DNA from: Planctomycetota bacterium
Lineage (GTDB): Bacteria; Planctomycetota; Phycisphaerae; Phycisphaerales; SM1A02
Length of the DNA stretch: 64,000 bases
NCBI GenBank assembly: GCA_014381555.1
Contig: JACNLO010000057.1
Span: 1-64,000 of the forward strand
Direction: 5' to 3'
Position numbers and translations under genes: made by a program. The notes under the pieces were generated by a model. It was not told the DNA's origin. It did not search any database and was given only the letters and a program-made list of their open reading frames with translations. Below, in pieces: positions 55,114 through 64,000 of the stretch; positions within the stretch are counted from its first letter, which is position 1; every line of letters starts with the position of its first letter.

Positions 55114-55584
55114 ATGCAGTCAGAAATCAATCACACTCGTTCTTCAAATGGACTACGAATCACCATTATCGTTAGTGATTACCACACCACAATCACTGAA
55201 AACCTCGCAAACTCTGCTAAACAAGCGTTTATTGAGTGTGGAGGACGTAGTGAAGATTGCAATATCATCCACGTTGCAGGAGCCTGGGAACTTCCCGTCC
55301 TTGCAAAAGTTGTAGCGAGTGCCAATGAAGTTGACGGAATTGTAGCCCTTGGTTGCATTCTCACAGGAGAAACAACGCATGATCGGGTAATCGCTGAGGC
55401 AATTGCACACGGTCTTATGGAGATCTCCATTCAATGGCAGCACCCTGTTTCCATGGGTGTTTTAACTTGCCAAACTCTTGAACAAGCCCAAGCAAGATCT
55501 GGTGGATCATCTGGTAACAAAGGCGTAGAAGCAATGCATGCCGCCATTGAAACCGCAGCTACCATAAAGGAAAACCGACCATAA
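55114..55584 (+). CDS. ribH: 6,7-dimethyl-8-ribityllumazine synthase
   Basis: 156 residues. GAWELPVLAKVVA, ALGCILTGETTHD and PVSMGVLTCQTLEQA are the family motifs; the His of ETTHD is the catalytic base. It condenses the ribityl pyrimidine with a four-carbon phosphate to make lumazine, the riboflavin precursor. ATG 55114 is the usual start region. Overlaps nusB as TAATG. Confidence 0.96.
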   Translation: MQSEINHTRSSNGLRITIIVSDYHTTITENLANSAKQAFIECGGRSEDCNIIHVAGAWELPVLAKVVASANEVDGIVALGCILTGETTHDRVIAEAIAHGLMEISIQWQHPVSMGVLTCQTLEQAQARSGGSSGNKGVEAMHAAIETAATIKENRP

Positions 55585-56030
55585 TGCCAAACGAGTCGCT
55601 AAGTCAACGCTCAATACGTCAACAGGCCCTTCAACTGCTTTGTCAATTTGACGCTGGAAACGAAGATGTTGCTTGTGTCGCAGAAGATCCATTTGACGAA
55701 GACACTTCATCGACAGTCACTCCAAATGAAAAAGCTTTCAAACTAGCTAAGAAAATATGGGAAGATAAAATTTCTGCCGATGCACAAATCGAGTTACTCA
55801 CACCTGATTGGCCAATTCACCGACAACCATTAATTGATCGAAATATTCTACGACTTGCAAGGTATGAAATAATCACGGGTATGACCCCCCCGATTGTAGC
55901 TATTGACGAAGCCATCGAGCTCGCTCGCATCTTCTCTACCGAGCACTCTTCGACCTTTATCAACGGTGTTTTAGATACTTTATATAACCAATCTAAACCA
56001 TTCACCAAAACTGTCAACGGGGAGAGTTAA
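55584..56030 (+). CDS. nusB: transcription antitermination factor NusB
   Basis: 148 residues, all-helical. SIRQQALQLLCQFDA is the N-terminal helix and IVAIDEAIELARIFSTEHSSTFINGVLD the C-terminal signature, seen as two joined motifs. It binds boxA with S10 during rRNA antitermination. ribH-nusB is a common pair. Confidence 0.95.
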   Translation: MPNESLSQRSIRQQALQLLCQFDAGNEDVACVAEDPFDEDTSSTVTPNEKAFKLAKKIWEDKISADAQIELLTPDWPIHRQPLIDRNILRLARYEIITGMTPPIVAIDEAIELARIFSTEHSSTFINGVLDTLYNQSKPFTKTVNGES

Positions 56031-56954
56031 GTGGGTTTATTCCGTGCAACACTTAACTCGCTAAGAAGAGGATTATCGAAAACAAGGTCTGTTCTTGCCG
56101 ACCCTCTATCAACAATGCGAGGGAGAGTGATTGACGCTGAAACAATAGAAGAGCTTGAACACCTATTGCTCTCTTCAGACGTAGGTGTCACAACAACTGA
56201 TGCAATCATTCAAGATATTCGCGAAGCAGCAAACCAAGGCGAATTAAAAAACAGGGACATCATTGAAGTACTGCGTGAACGTTTGCTTGCACGACTTCAG
56301 GGAAAAGATCGATCTCTGGCTATCGCTTCAAAACCTCCAACTGCAATTCTAGTTGCGGGCGTGAACGGAGTTGGCAAAACAACAAGTGTTGCAAAAATAG
56401 GAAAAGCTCTTCTTGATGATAACCGTAGTGTTCTTCTTGCCGCAGCAGACACATTCCGAGCAGGCGCAGTCTCCCAATTATCAACATGGGCTTCGCGGTT
56501 AGGAATAGAAATCGTAAAGGGTGAGCAGGGGTCAGATCCAGCAGCAGTCACCTTCGACGCTGCTTCTGCTGCAGTGGCAAGGAATGCAGATGTCCTTCTC
56601 ATCGATACAGCAGGTCGACTTCACACACAAGAACCATTGATGAGGCAACTGGAAAAGATTAAAGCAGTTACTACAAAAAAAATTCCTGATGCTCCCCATG
56701 AAGTCCTGCTCGTGCTTGATGGTACTCAGGGCCAAAACACCCTCGTTCAGGCGAAACGATTCGCTCAGAGCATTGATGTCACTGGGATTTTTTTGGCAAA
56801 ACTAGACGGCACTGCTCGGGGCGGGATTGTATTTGCAATAGAGGATGAGACTGGGATACCCGTAAAACTAGTGGGAATTGGCGAGCGACCTGAAGATGTA
56901 GAGGCATTCGACCCCGAAACATTTGTCGATGCCCTCATCGATGTTGGCCAATAA
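56031..56954 (+). CDS. ftsY: signal recognition particle receptor FtsY
   Basis: 307 residues beginning with GTG directly after the nusB stop. The NG domain is complete: N-domain helices, then G1 GVNGVGKTTSVAKIG, DTFRAGAVSQL, DTAGRL and TKLD-type AKLDGTARGG. The acidic A domain of E. coli FtsY is missing, as in many bacteria. It docks SRP-ribosome complexes at the membrane. Confidence 0.96.
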   Translation: MGLFRATLNSLRRGLSKTRSVLADPLSTMRGRVIDAETIEELEHLLLSSDVGVTTTDAIIQDIREAANQGELKNRDIIEVLRERLLARLQGKDRSLAIASKPPTAILVAGVNGVGKTTSVAKIGKALLDDNRSVLLAAADTFRAGAVSQLSTWASRLGIEIVKGEQGSDPAAVTFDAASAAVARNADVLLIDTAGRLHTQEPLMRQLEKIKAVTTKKIPDAPHEVLLVLDGTQGQNTLVQAKRFAQSIDVTGIFLAKLDGTARGGIVFAIEDETGIPVKLVGIGERPEDVEAFDPETFVDALIDVGQ

Positions 56955-57002
56955 TGGGGGATTAAACAATCCCCAAATCACGCATTCAGGAGGTATCATC
57001 CC

Positions 57003-59894
57003 TTGTACGTGATACGCCTCTGCATCATTCTGCTCACAGTTATATTCCCCGGAACGACCTTCGCGCAGTCTCAAGTTGTCACTTCGGAAATATCCCTACG
57101 AGGTGACCGGTTATCCGGTGTCGTCTTGCCGGTTCTCCCAAGAGCAACCGATATAGCCGTTCAAGGTCTTCGTGCGAACGCTTGGACGGTTGACGACACA
57201 AAGCGACTACTTGTAGAACAAAACTTCATAGTCACTATCGGTGCCTATACCTTTGAATCAGACACTGGAGTGGTCTGGATTAACAGAATGGAAACACACG
57301 CGGGCGTTGTTTCCCAAATTGCAGTCTACCTTCCTACATTTACTAAATCCTCTAAGCACGCAACTATGGGAGCCCAAGGAGAAAATCTCCTCGTAGTAGG
57401 AAGCACTCTAGGTAAGGTAACACTTGATGTTGCATTGCTTGAATCCAAAAAACCAAAAGGAAAAGAGAAACTTTTACGCCGCGCGGAATCACGGTTAGCC
57501 ACATACATCCAAAACCTGACAAATTCTCCTGAAGAACTTTCGGCTCGACCAAAAGTCATCCCATTTCCTGAACAGCAACTGCAAGATGTACTTGCAAAGA
57601 CAACCGTGGTTGAAAACAGAAAGAGGACATGGCTCAAACCAAAATCTGGATTTGTTTCTATCAGTGCGAATCTTGTTGAATTGCTACCAGATGAATTAGA
57701 AAACGCGATTACCCTCACTGGGGATGTACACATCGTATTACGGTCTCTTGCTGGCATTAGTGACATGGAAATGTCTGCCGCAAGAAGTGTTGTGTTTACA
57801 GATCCCGGTGGCGTCCGCGATATTGCATCAGGCAAAGTTGATATTTCTGATGTTCATGGCATTTATCTTGAAGGCAATGTCGTCATTACGGCGAACGCAG
57901 GAAAGTATTTGTTACGGGCGCCAAAGATGTATTACGACTTCAAAACAGAGAAAGCCGTCATGCTCGAAGCGGTTCTTCGAACGTATGTTGAAGACGGTCG
58001 CGTTCCCATGTTTATCCGAGCAGATGAACTTCGACAGATATCTGAAAATGAATGGGTCGGAGAGGGTGTACAAGTGTCTACGAGTGCGTTTGCAACACCT
58101 GACATTGCGGTTGGTGCAACCAAAATGACCATTACAAAACAAGAGAATGGAAACACATACGTCAAAAGCGAGAACAATACGATTCGACTTGGTGGCGTCC
58201 CCATCATGTACTGGCCAAAGTATGAAGGCGAAGCGGGTGGGATTCCATTACGTGGAGCAAAAATTGGGTTCAAAGATGATTTCGGACTCATGGTCGAAAC
58301 AAAATGGGATTTATATTCCCTCTTAGGTGTGCCGAAACCAGAAGGCGTAAAGACCACATTACGAGTTGACACGTTTACAGAACGTGGTTCAGCTGTTGGG
58401 CTCGATTTTCTCTACACAACCGATCACAGTAGCGGTCTTATTAATTCGTACCTCCAATCAGATTCTGGGACTCAAAAGACTGCTTCTGGTCTCGAAACAC
58501 CAGTCACGAATACAGACCGAGGGTATTTCTTGTGGTCAAACAAAACAAAACTGAACGAATACTGGAGAGTTCAAACACAACTCAACTACATCAGTGACCC
58601 CACCTATATGTCTGTGTGGAGACAAAAGGATTACAACAATCATCTTGAATACGAGTCCAGCATCTATGCAAAGTATCAAAAAGAAAACACAGCATTCACC
58701 GCACTCTTAAAAAGTGATTTAAACAAATTCATCTCTACGAGTTGGTTACTCGCATCGAGACAGTATAAGGTTGATAAAACCCCTGAGTTAGGCCTGTTCT
58801 TTTACGGAGAAAAGTTACTAAACGATGCAATCACTTGGTCAAGCCAAACAAAAATTATGCGGGAGCGCATGGTCTTTCAAAATGGTACACCTAATGAACT
58901 TGGGCTTCGTAGAGCAGCTTTCGGATTAGCGAGTGCAGATACCGCCATTTCTGCGCCACTCACTGCTTCTGGTTTACAGGAAAACTATCAGAACAGACTT
59001 GTAACTCGCCAAGAGTTCTCCATGCCACTACAAGTTGGTAATATTAAACTTGTTCCCTACGCAAGTATTCAAGCACAATGGGGAATCTCAAACACCGAAG
59101 AAGTAGATCAACTCCGTGAATCAAATTATTGGTTCAGAACAGTCGGCCTTCGCGCTTCAACACAATTCAATCGCATTTACAATAGTGTTGATAATGACCT
59201 CCTAGATCTTCACAGATTACGACACGTCATTGAACCTTATCTTACAGTGTGGAATGGCGATAGCAATATTGACATTTCATCTATTCCTCAATACGACGCA
59301 AGCATTGACAACATTGCAGAGGGCACACTCACTTGGGTTGGTGTTCGAAACACACTTCAAACTTGGAGAGGCGGACCTGGACGATGGTATAAAGTAGATT
59401 GGCTTACCCTTGATACTTCGTTGCTCTTTTCAAGTAATGGGACCATGCAGCGTTATGACAACCCTCAATTTTTTAACTGGCGACCAGAATATTCGTCCAT
59501 GCAAGATGCCTTTGTCGCAAATGGAAAATTTCAGTACAGCGATAGTGTCGCCTTCATAGGCAATGGCACTTGGAATCTAGATGATGGGACATTTTCTCGT
59601 GGCTCAGTTGGTGCAGAACTTGACCACGGACGAGACGTTAGAACATATCTTGAATACCGTGAAATTGATGTCACTAATGACCAATTCCTTTCACTTGGCA
59701 TCAGATACGATTTGACCAAACGGTATTCATTAAACTTTTCCCCATCTTGGAACTTCAATATTGACGATTTGCAATCTCTCAACTTCGCTATGACACGTCA
59801 TTACCCAGAGTTTGATTTGATTGGACAAATTTCATACAACGAAATTCAAGATGAGACAGAATATGGGTTCCGGTTCAAGCTTCTTAAGTTTTAA
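57003..59894 (+). CDS. lptD: LptD-like LPS-assembly outer membrane protein
   Basis: 963 residues from TTG 57003, with a perfect AGGAGG nine bases upstream. A signal peptide ends TTFAQ. The periplasmic part (about 200-330) resembles OstA/LptA jelly-roll strands, e.g. EGNVVITANAGKYLLRAPK. The rest is a beta-barrel with YWPKYEGE and a C-terminal ending in FRFKLLKF, with aromatic last residue. LptD inserts lipopolysaccharide into the outer leaflet. The symbol is by fold and order; sequence is divergent. It converges on rsmA with an 11-base overlap. Confidence 0.78.
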   Translation: MYVIRLCIILLTVIFPGTTFAQSQVVTSEISLRGDRLSGVVLPVLPRATDIAVQGLRANAWTVDDTKRLLVEQNFIVTIGAYTFESDTGVVWINRMETHAGVVSQIAVYLPTFTKSSKHATMGAQGENLLVVGSTLGKVTLDVALLESKKPKGKEKLLRRAESRLATYIQNLTNSPEELSARPKVIPFPEQQLQDVLAKTTVVENRKRTWLKPKSGFVSISANLVELLPDELENAITLTGDVHIVLRSLAGISDMEMSAARSVVFTDPGGVRDIASGKVDISDVHGIYLEGNVVITANAGKYLLRAPKMYYDFKTEKAVMLEAVLRTYVEDGRVPMFIRADELRQISENEWVGEGVQVSTSAFATPDIAVGATKMTITKQENGNTYVKSENNTIRLGGVPIMYWPKYEGEAGGIPLRGAKIGFKDDFGLMVETKWDLYSLLGVPKPEGVKTTLRVDTFTERGSAVGLDFLYTTDHSSGLINSYLQSDSGTQKTASGLETPVTNTDRGYFLWSNKTKLNEYWRVQTQLNYISDPTYMSVWRQKDYNNHLEYESSIYAKYQKENTAFTALLKSDLNKFISTSWLLASRQYKVDKTPELGLFFYGEKLLNDAITWSSQTKIMRERMVFQNGTPNELGLRRAAFGLASADTAISAPLTASGLQENYQNRLVTRQEFSMPLQVGNIKLVPYASIQAQWGISNTEEVDQLRESNYWFRTVGLRASTQFNRIYNSVDNDLLDLHRLRHVIEPYLTVWNGDSNIDISSIPQYDASIDNIAEGTLTWVGVRNTLQTWRGGPGRWYKVDWLTLDTSLLFSSNGTMQRYDNPQFFNWRPEYSSMQDAFVANGKFQYSDSVAFIGNGTWNLDDGTFSRGSVGAELDHGRDVRTYLEYREIDVTNDQFLSLGIRYDLTKRYSLNFSPSWNFNIDDLQSLNFAMTRHYPEFDLIGQISYNEIQDETEYGFRFKLLKF

Positions 59895-60681
59895 CCGTCG
59901 CACATAACTCTTCAAGTTGATGGATTGTTAATGTTGAGGGTCTCATCTCTGGGCTCACGCCTTCTGGAAATTGTATATTCCTACCAAGAATTGACCCAAG
60001 TTGTTTTCTTCGACCTGCAAACAGCATAGTTACAAATTTAGAAAACTTGTCATTTTGATCTTGTTCAAACCCATGTTTTGGCAACAGCTGAACACACGCA
60101 CTTGCAATTTTTGGTTGAGGCCAAAAACAAGTATTAGGAACTTTTGTGATTAAAGATACATCTGCATTTCTTTGGACTAAGATAGATAGAACACCCCACT
60201 CAGAAGAATTTACTTTTGCCATCAATCTCTGAGCAACTTCATATTGGATAGTTACATATTGACCAAGGCATCGAGAGTGATTCACAAGAATATCAACAAG
60301 AAGCGGGCTTGCAATTTTATAAGGCAAATTAGCAACAAGTCTCCATTGCTCATCGCCCGTTGCATCAACAATCTCTTGATTCAACCGCTTCCTGTTCAAG
60401 CAATCACCATGGATTAAATTGATGGAATCTCCAAACCGATCTTGTAACAATCCAGTCAAACCCTTATCTAGTTCGCAGGCAATTACCCGGCAACCACGAT
60501 TAAGAAGCTCTTCGGTCAAAGTTCCTGTTCCAGGGCCAATTTCAACTACGAGATCGCCTTCTTGCACCCCAGATGCATTAACAAGCTTGGTTAGGATATT
60601 GTGGTCATGGAGGAAATTCTGCCCCAATCGATGCAATGGGGACAGCCCATACTCATCTAATAATGCTCGTATGTCGCGCAA
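59884..60681 (-). CDS. rsmA: 16S rRNA m6,2A1518/1519 dimethyltransferase
   Basis: 265 residues. LGQNFLHDHNIL, the SAM motif EIGPGTGTLTEELL, and catalytic NLPY in VANLPYKIASPLL. It dimethylates two adenines in the 3' end hairpin of 16S rRNA. Start is TTG 60681, 12 bases after the efp stop. Last gene of rny-efp-rsmA. Confidence 0.95.
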   Translation of the reverse strand: MRDIRALLDEYGLSPLHRLGQNFLHDHNILTKLVNASGVQEGDLVVEIGPGTGTLTEELLNRGCRVIACELDKGLTGLLQDRFGDSINLIHGDCLNRKRLNQEIVDATGDEQWRLVANLPYKIASPLLVDILVNHSRCLGQYVTIQYEVAQRLMAKVNSSEWGVLSILVQRNADVSLITKVPNTCFWPQPKIASACVQLLPKHGFEQDQNDKFSKFVTMLFAGRRKQLGSILGRNIQFPEGVSPEMRPSTLTIHQLEELCATVKT

Positions 60682-60692
60682 TGGTTGCAGGT

Positions 60693-61268
60693 TTATGCCT
60701 TTCCGAGATACTCTCCGGACTCGGTATTAATTTTGACAACTTGACCTATTTCAATAAAGGGTGGAACTCGTACTCGTGCCCCTGTTTCAACTGTTGCTTC
60801 TTTTAATTGATTCGTGGCAGTTGCAGCTTTTGGCTGATCTGTCGTTTCGGTGATTTCGAGTTCAACAGAAGCTGGCAAATCAATTCCCAATGCACTCCCA
60901 TTAAACATTAACACTGTAACTTCAAGACCATCTTTTAACCATTGGCTTTGAGATTCCATCACAACACCAGAATCAAGTTCAAGTTGGTCGTAGGATTCGT
61001 TATCCATAAAAACCCAGGGACCTTTTCCTTGCCCACTGTTGTCATATAGAAATTGCATTGACCGCTTGTCGATGTTCACATCCTCAACCTTGTCAGAAGA
61101 GTTGAGTCGGTTCACTTTAATTGTACCGGTCTCGACATTTTTCATCTTTGCTTGAACATAGGCCGGTCCCTTGCCAGGTTTTACATGTTCTGTCTCAATG
61201 ATAATTTGTAGCTTCCCATCATAAATTAACGCTTGTCCACGTTTTAATTCTGTAGATTTAATTGGCAT
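60693..61268 (-). CDS. efp: translation elongation factor P
   Basis: 191 residues. An N-terminal KOW-like domain carries HVKPGKGPAYVQAK with Lys33 at the loop tip, the position modified in many EF-P proteins. Two OB-like domains follow, ending PPFIEIGQVVKINTESGEYLGKA. It relieves stalling at polyproline. AAAGGA lies ahead of ATG 61268. No EpmA/EpmB is visible here. Confidence 0.96.
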   Translation of the reverse strand: MPIKSTELKRGQALIYDGKLQIIIETEHVKPGKGPAYVQAKMKNVETGTIKVNRLNSSDKVEDVNIDKRSMQFLYDNSGQGKGPWVFMDNESYDQLELDSGVVMESQSQWLKDGLEVTVLMFNGSALGIDLPASVELEITETTDQPKAATATNQLKEATVETGARVRVPPFIEIGQVVKINTESGEYLGKA

Positions 61269-61283
61269 ATCAAGTATCCTTTT

Positions 61284-62855
61284 CTAATGCGCAGTCGCCT
61301 CTGCACGTATTTCACGAAGCACTGTAACTTTAATCTCGCCTGGGAATGTCATTTCTTCTTCGATTCGCTGAGCAATTCGTTTTGACATTGAAAATGCTTC
61401 GCCATCAGAAACCGACTTCGCGTCAACAATAACGCGAATTTCACGTCCTGCTTGAATTGCATGGGATTCTGAGACACCCTGTTGTTCCTTAGCTATCGAT
61501 TCAAGTTGTTCCAACCGCTTGACGTACATTTCCATAGATTCTCGTCGTGCACCAGGCCGTGCGCTACTGACAGCATCAGCAGCCATCACAATAGGCGTGT
61601 ACGGAGTGGTCGCAGGAATATCTCCATGGTGCCCTGCAACTGCATTCAAAACTGCTTCAGCTTTTTCACCATACTTTCGGCAGAAGTCCATTCCAATTTG
61701 AGGATGGGTTCCCTCAATCTCATGGTCCATTGCCTTACCGATGTCGTGTAAGAAGCCACACCTCCGAGCAAGTTCACCATCGAGCCCAAGTTCATCTGCA
61801 ATAACCTGACACAAGAATGCCACTTCGACCGAGTGCCTAAGTACATTTTGTCCATAACTTGTCCTGAAATGCATTTTTCCCGCTGCTTCAATTATTTTTG
61901 GGTGCAACCCTCGAATGTTTGTTTCCATTACAGCATCGTTGCCTGCCTGAATAATTTTTTCATGTATATCCGTCTTGACAGATTCAACCACCTCTTCAAT
62001 TCGTGAAGGATGCACCCGACCATCAGATACTAATTTTTCAAGCACCTTGCCTGCTATCGCACGACGAATTGGGTCAAAACATGAGACCGAAATAACTCCA
62101 GGAGTATCATCAATCAAAATATCAACTCCAGTTGCTTGCTCAAGTGCACGAATATTCCGACCCTCACGGCCAATCACGCGACCCTTCATATCGTCTGAAG
62201 GAATGCGAACAGACCGAACTGTCATCTCTGAAACATGGTCAGAGGCATATCGCTGTATTGCTTGTAATGTGATTTCTCGACTCTTAGATTTTGCTCGATC
62301 GGTCGCATCATCAACGATTTCCTGCATCAATTCATTCGCCTCATGCTCTGAATCGTGGCGAACCTCTTCAAGGAGTTGGCCTTTTGCTTCTTCAGATGAC
62401 ATCCCAGAAACTTCCTCAAGTCGGGCTCGAAGAGTGCCTCGCTCTTTAGAAAACTCCTCCCTATCTCGTTCCAAAACCTCAGTCTGGTTGTCGATTTCAC
62501 TACGAAGGGTATCGAGTTTTGTCTCTCTGTTCGATAATTGATCCATCATCTGGTCGAGCCCATCTTCACGTTTTGCTATTCGAGCTTGATCACGTCTTAA
62601 CTCTTCATGAGCAACTGAAACTTCTGCTTCAAGTTCTTTACGATGTTTTGCTGCAGATCTTTCTGACTCAAGTTCGATTTTTTGTTTTATAGAATCCCCT
62701 TCAATTTTTGCCGCTGAAATTATCTGGTCAGATTCTTTTTTCGCCAATCTGAGCGTGCCACCAGTCATTGCCCTAAGCAAAAACCAACCGATAGCCACTC
62801 CTGCTAGTAAAGATCCCACGCCAATTCCAAGTTGTAGCCAGATGTTTGCAATCAT
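61284..62855 (-). CDS. rny: ribonuclease Y
   Basis: 523 residues. An N-terminal transmembrane segment (about 5-25) and a long coiled coil (to about 205) precede a KH domain with GRVIGREGRNIRALEQATG. The HD domain has GFLHDIGKAMDHE. RNase Y is a membrane-bound endonuclease starting mRNA decay. Start ATG 62855 keeps the anchor. Confidence 0.95.
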   Translation of the reverse strand: MIANIWLQLGIGVGSLLAGVAIGWFLLRAMTGGTLRLAKKESDQIISAAKIEGDSIKQKIELESERSAAKHRKELEAEVSVAHEELRRDQARIAKREDGLDQMMDQLSNRETKLDTLRSEIDNQTEVLERDREEFSKERGTLRARLEEVSGMSSEEAKGQLLEEVRHDSEHEANELMQEIVDDATDRAKSKSREITLQAIQRYASDHVSEMTVRSVRIPSDDMKGRVIGREGRNIRALEQATGVDILIDDTPGVISVSCFDPIRRAIAGKVLEKLVSDGRVHPSRIEEVVESVKTDIHEKIIQAGNDAVMETNIRGLHPKIIEAAGKMHFRTSYGQNVLRHSVEVAFLCQVIADELGLDGELARRCGFLHDIGKAMDHEIEGTHPQIGMDFCRKYGEKAEAVLNAVAGHHGDIPATTPYTPIVMAADAVSSARPGARRESMEMYVKRLEQLESIAKEQQGVSESHAIQAGREIRVIVDAKSVSDGEAFSMSKRIAQRIEEEMTFPGEIKVTVLREIRAEATAH

Positions 62856-63266
62856 CAATATATCTGTGGAAGACCACAGCCTTTTAACAAGGTGTGAAGC
62901 CAATCCTTAGATGTAATCCAATCGTACAATCAACATTACAAAGGTGTAACGAAGAGACATATAATTGGCTATCTAGAACTACGTAGGTGCATCGACACTC
63001 CCACTCTCTGTTGGTTTTTCTTAAAAACCGTTTTTATGTGTGTAACACACGTAGTTCAATACCAAAATCAATCTATCAACCGCATATCCTCTTTTGAGGG
63101 ATCGTTTTGCAGTTGCCAGCCAAATGACTGGTACGATCGGCTTTCCAAATGGACTAGCCGAGAAAACTGTGTTGCCTCAAACAGTTTGTGGCAACTTCTG
63201 TAAGAATATGTAGTATTCCAAAGTAAGGCCTCTTCGTCAAGTAGAATACCTCGTACAAAAGCTCCT
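62856..63266. other. gene-free region with two strong inverted-repeat folds
   Basis: About 410 bases between divergent rny and the permease gene. Fold 1: a perfect 9-bp repeat (62976-62984 with 63049-63057) encloses the hairpin ggttttt-ctt-aaaaacc (63013-63029). Fold 2: an 8-bp repeat (63111-63118 with 63189-63196) encloses tcggct/agccga (63137-63161) and aaactgt/acagttt (63164-63187). gttgcc at 63171-63176 could also pair with ggcaac at 63190-63195, giving an alternative hairpin. No known RNA class was recognised. Confidence 0.45.
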
Positions 63267-64000
63267 ATGCCTAATTTTTTTTATTGGTTTTTACGGTTCA
63301 GCATCCTGAACCCCATATGCATCCGTTTAGTTGGCGCAGCATCTAGGCGTCATCGAGATTTGTATATCCGTTCTGTCTACATTGCTATTCTTGCAACGGT
63401 TCTAATCTTTGGACTTCTAGCGATAACTTCAGTCGGGCGATTTTCACTTCGTGAACTTGCAGCTGGAAGTGCTGGAGTATTCTCAATTCTTGCTCTGCTA
63501 CAACTCCTATTCATTTGTGTGCTCACACCAGTCTTTATGGCTGGTGCTATCTCCAAGGAAGCCAATCCACAAACTTGGGACATTGTGCTCACCACTCCTC
63601 TGTCGCCATTACAAATAATTCTTGGCAATATATTTGGCCGTCTCTTTTTTATACTCGCGTTACTCATTGGAGCGCTTCCTATTATGATTGTGACGCAATT
63701 TTTTGGGGGTGTGCCGCTAAGAACCATTTTATTCACTCAACTAGTTGCAGGCATGCTCGCGCTAGTTGTTGCATCTATCGCTATTGGAATGAGCGTAACA
63801 AGAACTGCTGGCAGGAAAGCTGCCGTTAGTTTTTTCGTAATAACAGTACTGTATTTATTACTTACATTCGCAATTGATCGTGGGATAAGAGAACCAGTTT
63901 CTTTCGGATCTGGAGCTTCTTGGACTACAATTCTCACACCCTTCAATCCATTCCTTGTTCTAGAAGCACTCTTAAAACCCTCAACGTATGTTGTTCCAGA
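63267..64000 (+). CDS. ABC-2 type transporter permease, N-terminal part
   Basis: Runs off the window; ~244 residues visible from ATG 63267. At least five hydrophobic helices alternate with short loops. The loop after the second reads ISKEANPQTWDIVLTTPLSP, the signature of a family of ABC-2 permeases. These export unknown substrates with a partner ATPase, which would lie past the edge. Start lacks a strong ribosome site. Confidence 0.85.
   Translation, partial: MPNFFYWFLRFSILNPICIRLVGAASRRHRDLYIRSVYIAILATVLIFGLLAITSVGRFSLRELAAGSAGVFSILALLQLLFICVLTPVFMAGAISKEANPQTWDIVLTTPLSPLQIILGNIFGRLFFILALLIGALPIMIVTQFFGGVPLRTILFTQLVAGMLALVVASIAIGMSVTRTAGRKAAVSFFVITVLYLLLTFAIDRGIREPVSFGSGASWTTILTPFNPFLVLEALLKPSTYVVP

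Noticed and set aside
63111-63196. tRNA-like cloverleaf
   Set aside because: Arms are present, but loop sizes, the D-loop and T-loop consensus, and a 7-base anticodon loop are all missing.

Overview
The window looks like a chromosomal segment from a low-GC member of the Planctomycetota, probably a marine Phycisphaerae-like lineage. This is inferred from gene content rather than from a marker-gene tree. The clues are a secreted protein ending in a type I dockerin pair, a pseudopilin with the H-X9-DG-type C-terminal signature, an HTH-receiver fusion, a short C-terminal zinc ribbon on a membrane protein, a class of ABC-2 permease common in planctomycetes, and an LptD-type outer membrane protein. 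A small division cluster (rsmH, LysM protein, ftsL-like, ftsI) is present. No phage, insertion sequence or CRISPR array was seen.

Layout. 1-2177 (minus): DUF418/YeiB-type membrane protein (partial), HAD phosphatase and sucC, tightly packed. 2216-3700: redoxin, a strongly structured intergenic stretch, two tandem glycine-zipper lipoproteins and a terminator. 3762-5975 (minus): tRNA-Thr and a secreted HEAT-repeat protein. 6113-7895: a cobalamin riboswitch followed by a dockerin-bearing secreted protein and an overlapping pseudopilin gene. 7951-12779 (minus): overlapping nadE-mutL-moaD-moeA. 12876-15226 (minus): HTH-receiver regulator and ATP-dependent PEP carboxykinase. 15389-21483: tRNA-His, tRNA-Phe, a zinc-ribbon membrane protein, an omega-amidase-like nitrilase, an orphan GspE/PilB N-terminal domain protein, an M29 aminopeptidase, a possible nuclease-fold protein and hflX. 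21583-26108 (plus): S41 protease, tsaD, a GGQ-domain protein and an M20 amidohydrolase. 26100-27632 (minus): FHA-GAF-HD-GYP protein.

27803-38588 (plus) is the core expression cluster rplK-rplA-rplJ-rplL-rpoB-rpoC. 38646-44043 (minus) holds an RsbV/RsbW-like partner-switch pair, a large secretin with a polyglycine linker, and carA. 44217-54082 (plus) holds priA, sucA, sucB, rsmH, the LysM protein, the ftsL-like gene and ftsI. UbiA follows on the minus strand, then ribH-nusB-ftsY-lptD on plus and rsmA-efp-rny on minus. The window closes with the start of an ABC-2 permease, preceded by about 400 bases of gene-free DNA with strong inverted repeats.

How the genes work together. sucC, sucA and sucB supply the oxidative branch of the TCA cycle, and pck links it to gluconeogenesis. 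The secretin, the GspE/PilB N-terminal protein and the pseudopilin are scattered parts of type II secretion/type IV pilus machinery. The most unusual element is the B12 riboswitch driving a dockerin protein and a pseudopilin rather than a known cobalamin transport or synthesis gene. This suggests a cobalamin-responsive cell-surface or secretion function.
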